Of a stretch of DNA of 6,523 bases, positions 5,763 through 6,523 are shown one piece after another. A program made the translations under genes and the position numbers. Source of the stretch: an uncultured Clostridia bacterium (GTDB taxonomy: Bacteria; Bacillota; Clostridia; Christensenellales; Borkfalkiaceae); assembly GCA_947174975.1 (NCBI GenBank), contig CAMWLA010000067.1, positions 1 through 6,523 on the forward strand. The letters are read 5' to 3'. The notes beneath the pieces are model-generated. The model was not told where the DNA came from. It saw only the letters and a program-made list of their open reading frames with translations, and did not search any database. Positions within the stretch are counted from its first letter, which is position 1. Every line of letters starts with the position of its first letter.

Positions 5763-6176
5763 ATGTTTATTGCAACAGAACTGAATGACATAATTGAATT
5801 AGCTGAAAGTATTAACGTTTATAATAACGGCGAAACGTCCGTTTATAAACAAGGAGAAACACCATATAACCAAGTTGTTGAAGGGTGGGTGCTTTTAACG
5901 GAAAATGCGCACGAAATGCCGGCATTCGGCGTAAGTTTAAACAAACAGACTATAAGTGCGATGAGCACGGGGCTTTGGGTTGAATTTGTATTTAATAAGC
6001 CGTATACGCATAATGAAATGCCGTTTGAAAAGTTACTTGTAAATGTAGAAAAGTTGTCGCAAGGGTTTAACGTTATTCGCTATAATGCGAAAGGCGGGTA
6101 TAGCGGTAGATGCTACTATTTTGACCTTGTTGGCAATGATATGTCTCATTTTTATGATATTTTATCAGATTTGTAA
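5763..6176 (+). CDS. Hypothetical 137-aa protein, last gene of the nfn operon
   Basis: A family I do not recognise. The protein is small, soluble and slightly acidic, without signal peptide, membrane segment or metal-binding Cys/His cluster (one cysteine, C117). The residue pattern suggests a mixed alpha/beta single domain: a short N-terminal helix (about 5-18), a strand GWVLLTE (41-47), a strand LWVEFVF (71-77), a helix MPFEKLLVNVEKLS (86-99), strands FNVIRYN (102-108) and RCYYFDLVG (116-124), and a final helix (126-136). The repeated aromatic and glycine pattern (NAKGGYSGRCYYFDL) suggests a ligand or partner surface. It begins 24 bases after nfnB with no terminator or promoter between, and a hairpin terminator follows it, so it is probably co-transcribed. 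A weak TAGGA (5748-5752 region) lies about a dozen bases before the ATG. It could be an accessory of the upstream genes or merely a passenger. Confidence 0.75.
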   Translation: MFIATELNDIIELAESINVYNNGETSVYKQGETPYNQVVEGWVLLTENAHEMPAFGVSLNKQTISAMSTGLWVEFVFNKPYTHNEMPFEKLLVNVEKLSQGFNVIRYNAKGGYSGRCYYFDLVGNDMSHFYDILSDL

Positions 6177-6214
6177 GATTTTAATAGTATTATGTCAGAC
6201 ATAAATAGCAAAAG

Positions 6215-6240
6215 ACCCGTGAAAATTTTCTTTCACGGGT
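6215..6240 (+). terminator. Convergent bidirectional terminator hairpin
   Basis: ACCCGTGAAA (6215-6224) pairs perfectly with TTTCACGGGT (6231-6240) around loop ATTTTC. It lies about 40 bases after the 137-aa gene on the plus strand and about 25 bases after the TSCPD gene stop on the minus strand. The minus-strand exit (TCTTTTGC after the stem) has the better T run; the plus-strand exit is AATTTAATATT. It probably ends both converging transcripts. Confidence 0.82.
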
Positions 6241-6265
6241 AATTTAATATTAAATTTGAAATTCT

Positions 6266-6523
6266 CTATTTTGTAGATTCTTCTTTTGATTTCTTGTACG
6301 CGGCAATAGCTTTAGAAAGCTGGTCGGGGCAAGAGGTGTTGTTTTTACATTTTATACCCGAAAGTAAACTTTCAAGCTCGTTGATATTTCTTCCTTCAAC
6401 CAACTTGCCAACGCCTTGTAAATTTCCGCTGCACCCGCCGATAAATTTTACACCGTGTATTTTGTTTTCACTGTCGACGTCAAAAATTATCTGCCTTGAA
6501 CAAGTTCCTGATGTATAGTAAAC
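6266..6523 (-). CDS. TSCPD domain protein (TIGR03905-like), 5' end cut by window
   Basis: Translating the minus strand from the window edge gives 85 uninterrupted residues to a TAG stop at 6268-6266. It begins VYYTSGTCSRQIIFDVD, continues with VKFIGGCSGNLQGVGKLVEG (25-44), and ends with the signature TSCPDQLSKAIAAYKK (63-78). This is the small stand-alone TSCPD-domain family of about 80-90 residues found widely in Clostridia, so only a few N-terminal residues, including the start Met, should be missing beyond the window. Four cysteines are visible at C8, C31, C59 and C65 of the visible part, the spacing expected for this family; metal binding is suspected for such domains but not proven. TSCPD modules also occur at the C-terminus of some ribonucleotide reductases, yet nothing here links the gene to that pathway. 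It converges with the nfn operon. The family call is firm and the function unknown. Confidence 0.87.
   Translation of the reverse strand, partial: VYYTSGTCSRQIIFDVDSENKIHGVKFIGGCSGNLQGVGKLVEGRNINELESLLSGIKCKNNTSCPDQLSKAIAAYKKSKEESTK

Noticed and set aside
5754..5764. AATATTGGTAT shared with 3226-3236 as a repeat or second promoter
   Set aside because: It is an 11-base match only; at 5754 the TAT belongs to the start codon and no TATAAT follows. Most likely coincidence.
6190..6204. 15-base palindrome TTATGTCAGACATAA as an operator
   Set aside because: It lies after the stop codon of the last plus-strand gene and before a convergent terminator, with no promoter nearby. A seven-pair match in AT-rich DNA is plausible by chance.
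6294..6518. Plus-strand ORF of 74 codons near the right edge
   Set aside because: It is antisense to the TSCPD-domain gene, whose minus-strand reading shows a clear family signature. The plus-strand translation has no recognisable features.
1..6523. CRISPR array, insertion sequence, phage or defence system
   Set aside because: No regularly spaced repeats, transposase or integrase motifs, or defence-type domains were seen on either strand.

Overview
The window looks like ordinary chromosome from a low-GC, anaerobic, Gram-positive bacterium, most likely a member of Clostridia. That placement is inferred from AT-rich intergenic DNA, a CCA-encoded tRNA, an EFR1-type flavodoxin/ferredoxin protein, an Nfn-type transhydrogenase and a TSCPD small protein. 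It was not checked by any search.

Layout. A PhnP-like metallo-beta-lactamase-fold hydrolase (26-862, +) converges on a ferritin-like helical protein (908-2164, -), with a hairpin terminator between them that can serve both strands. The ferritin-like gene diverges from a tRNA-Gly(CCC) gene (2278-2352, +). A 16-bp perfect inverted repeat follows the tRNA, and then the EFR1-type protein (2410-3174, +). A consensus extended -10 promoter placed directly on a start codon opens a compact operon. This operon holds an 83-aa PriA-N-terminus-like protein (3246-3497), nfnA (3490-4329), nfnB (4329-5738) and an unrecognised 137-aa protein (5763-6176). A hairpin at 6215-6240 separates this operon from a convergent TSCPD-domain gene (6266-6523, -), whose 5' end is cut by the window edge.

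How the genes fit together. The clear biochemical theme is anaerobic redox. NfnAB exchanges electrons between NADH, ferredoxin and NADPH. The EFR1-type protein combines a flavodoxin-like domain with two [4Fe-4S] clusters, and the ferritin-like protein carries carboxylate/histidine half-sites of the diiron type. No direct pathway link between the separate transcription units is shown by the sequence.

No mobile element, CRISPR array, phage gene or defence system was seen, and no stretch over 300 bases lacks a gene. The points most worth a second look are the threefold E-x32-H pattern in the ferritin-like protein, the probable leaderless start of the nfn operon, and the small PriA-like protein overlapping nfnA.
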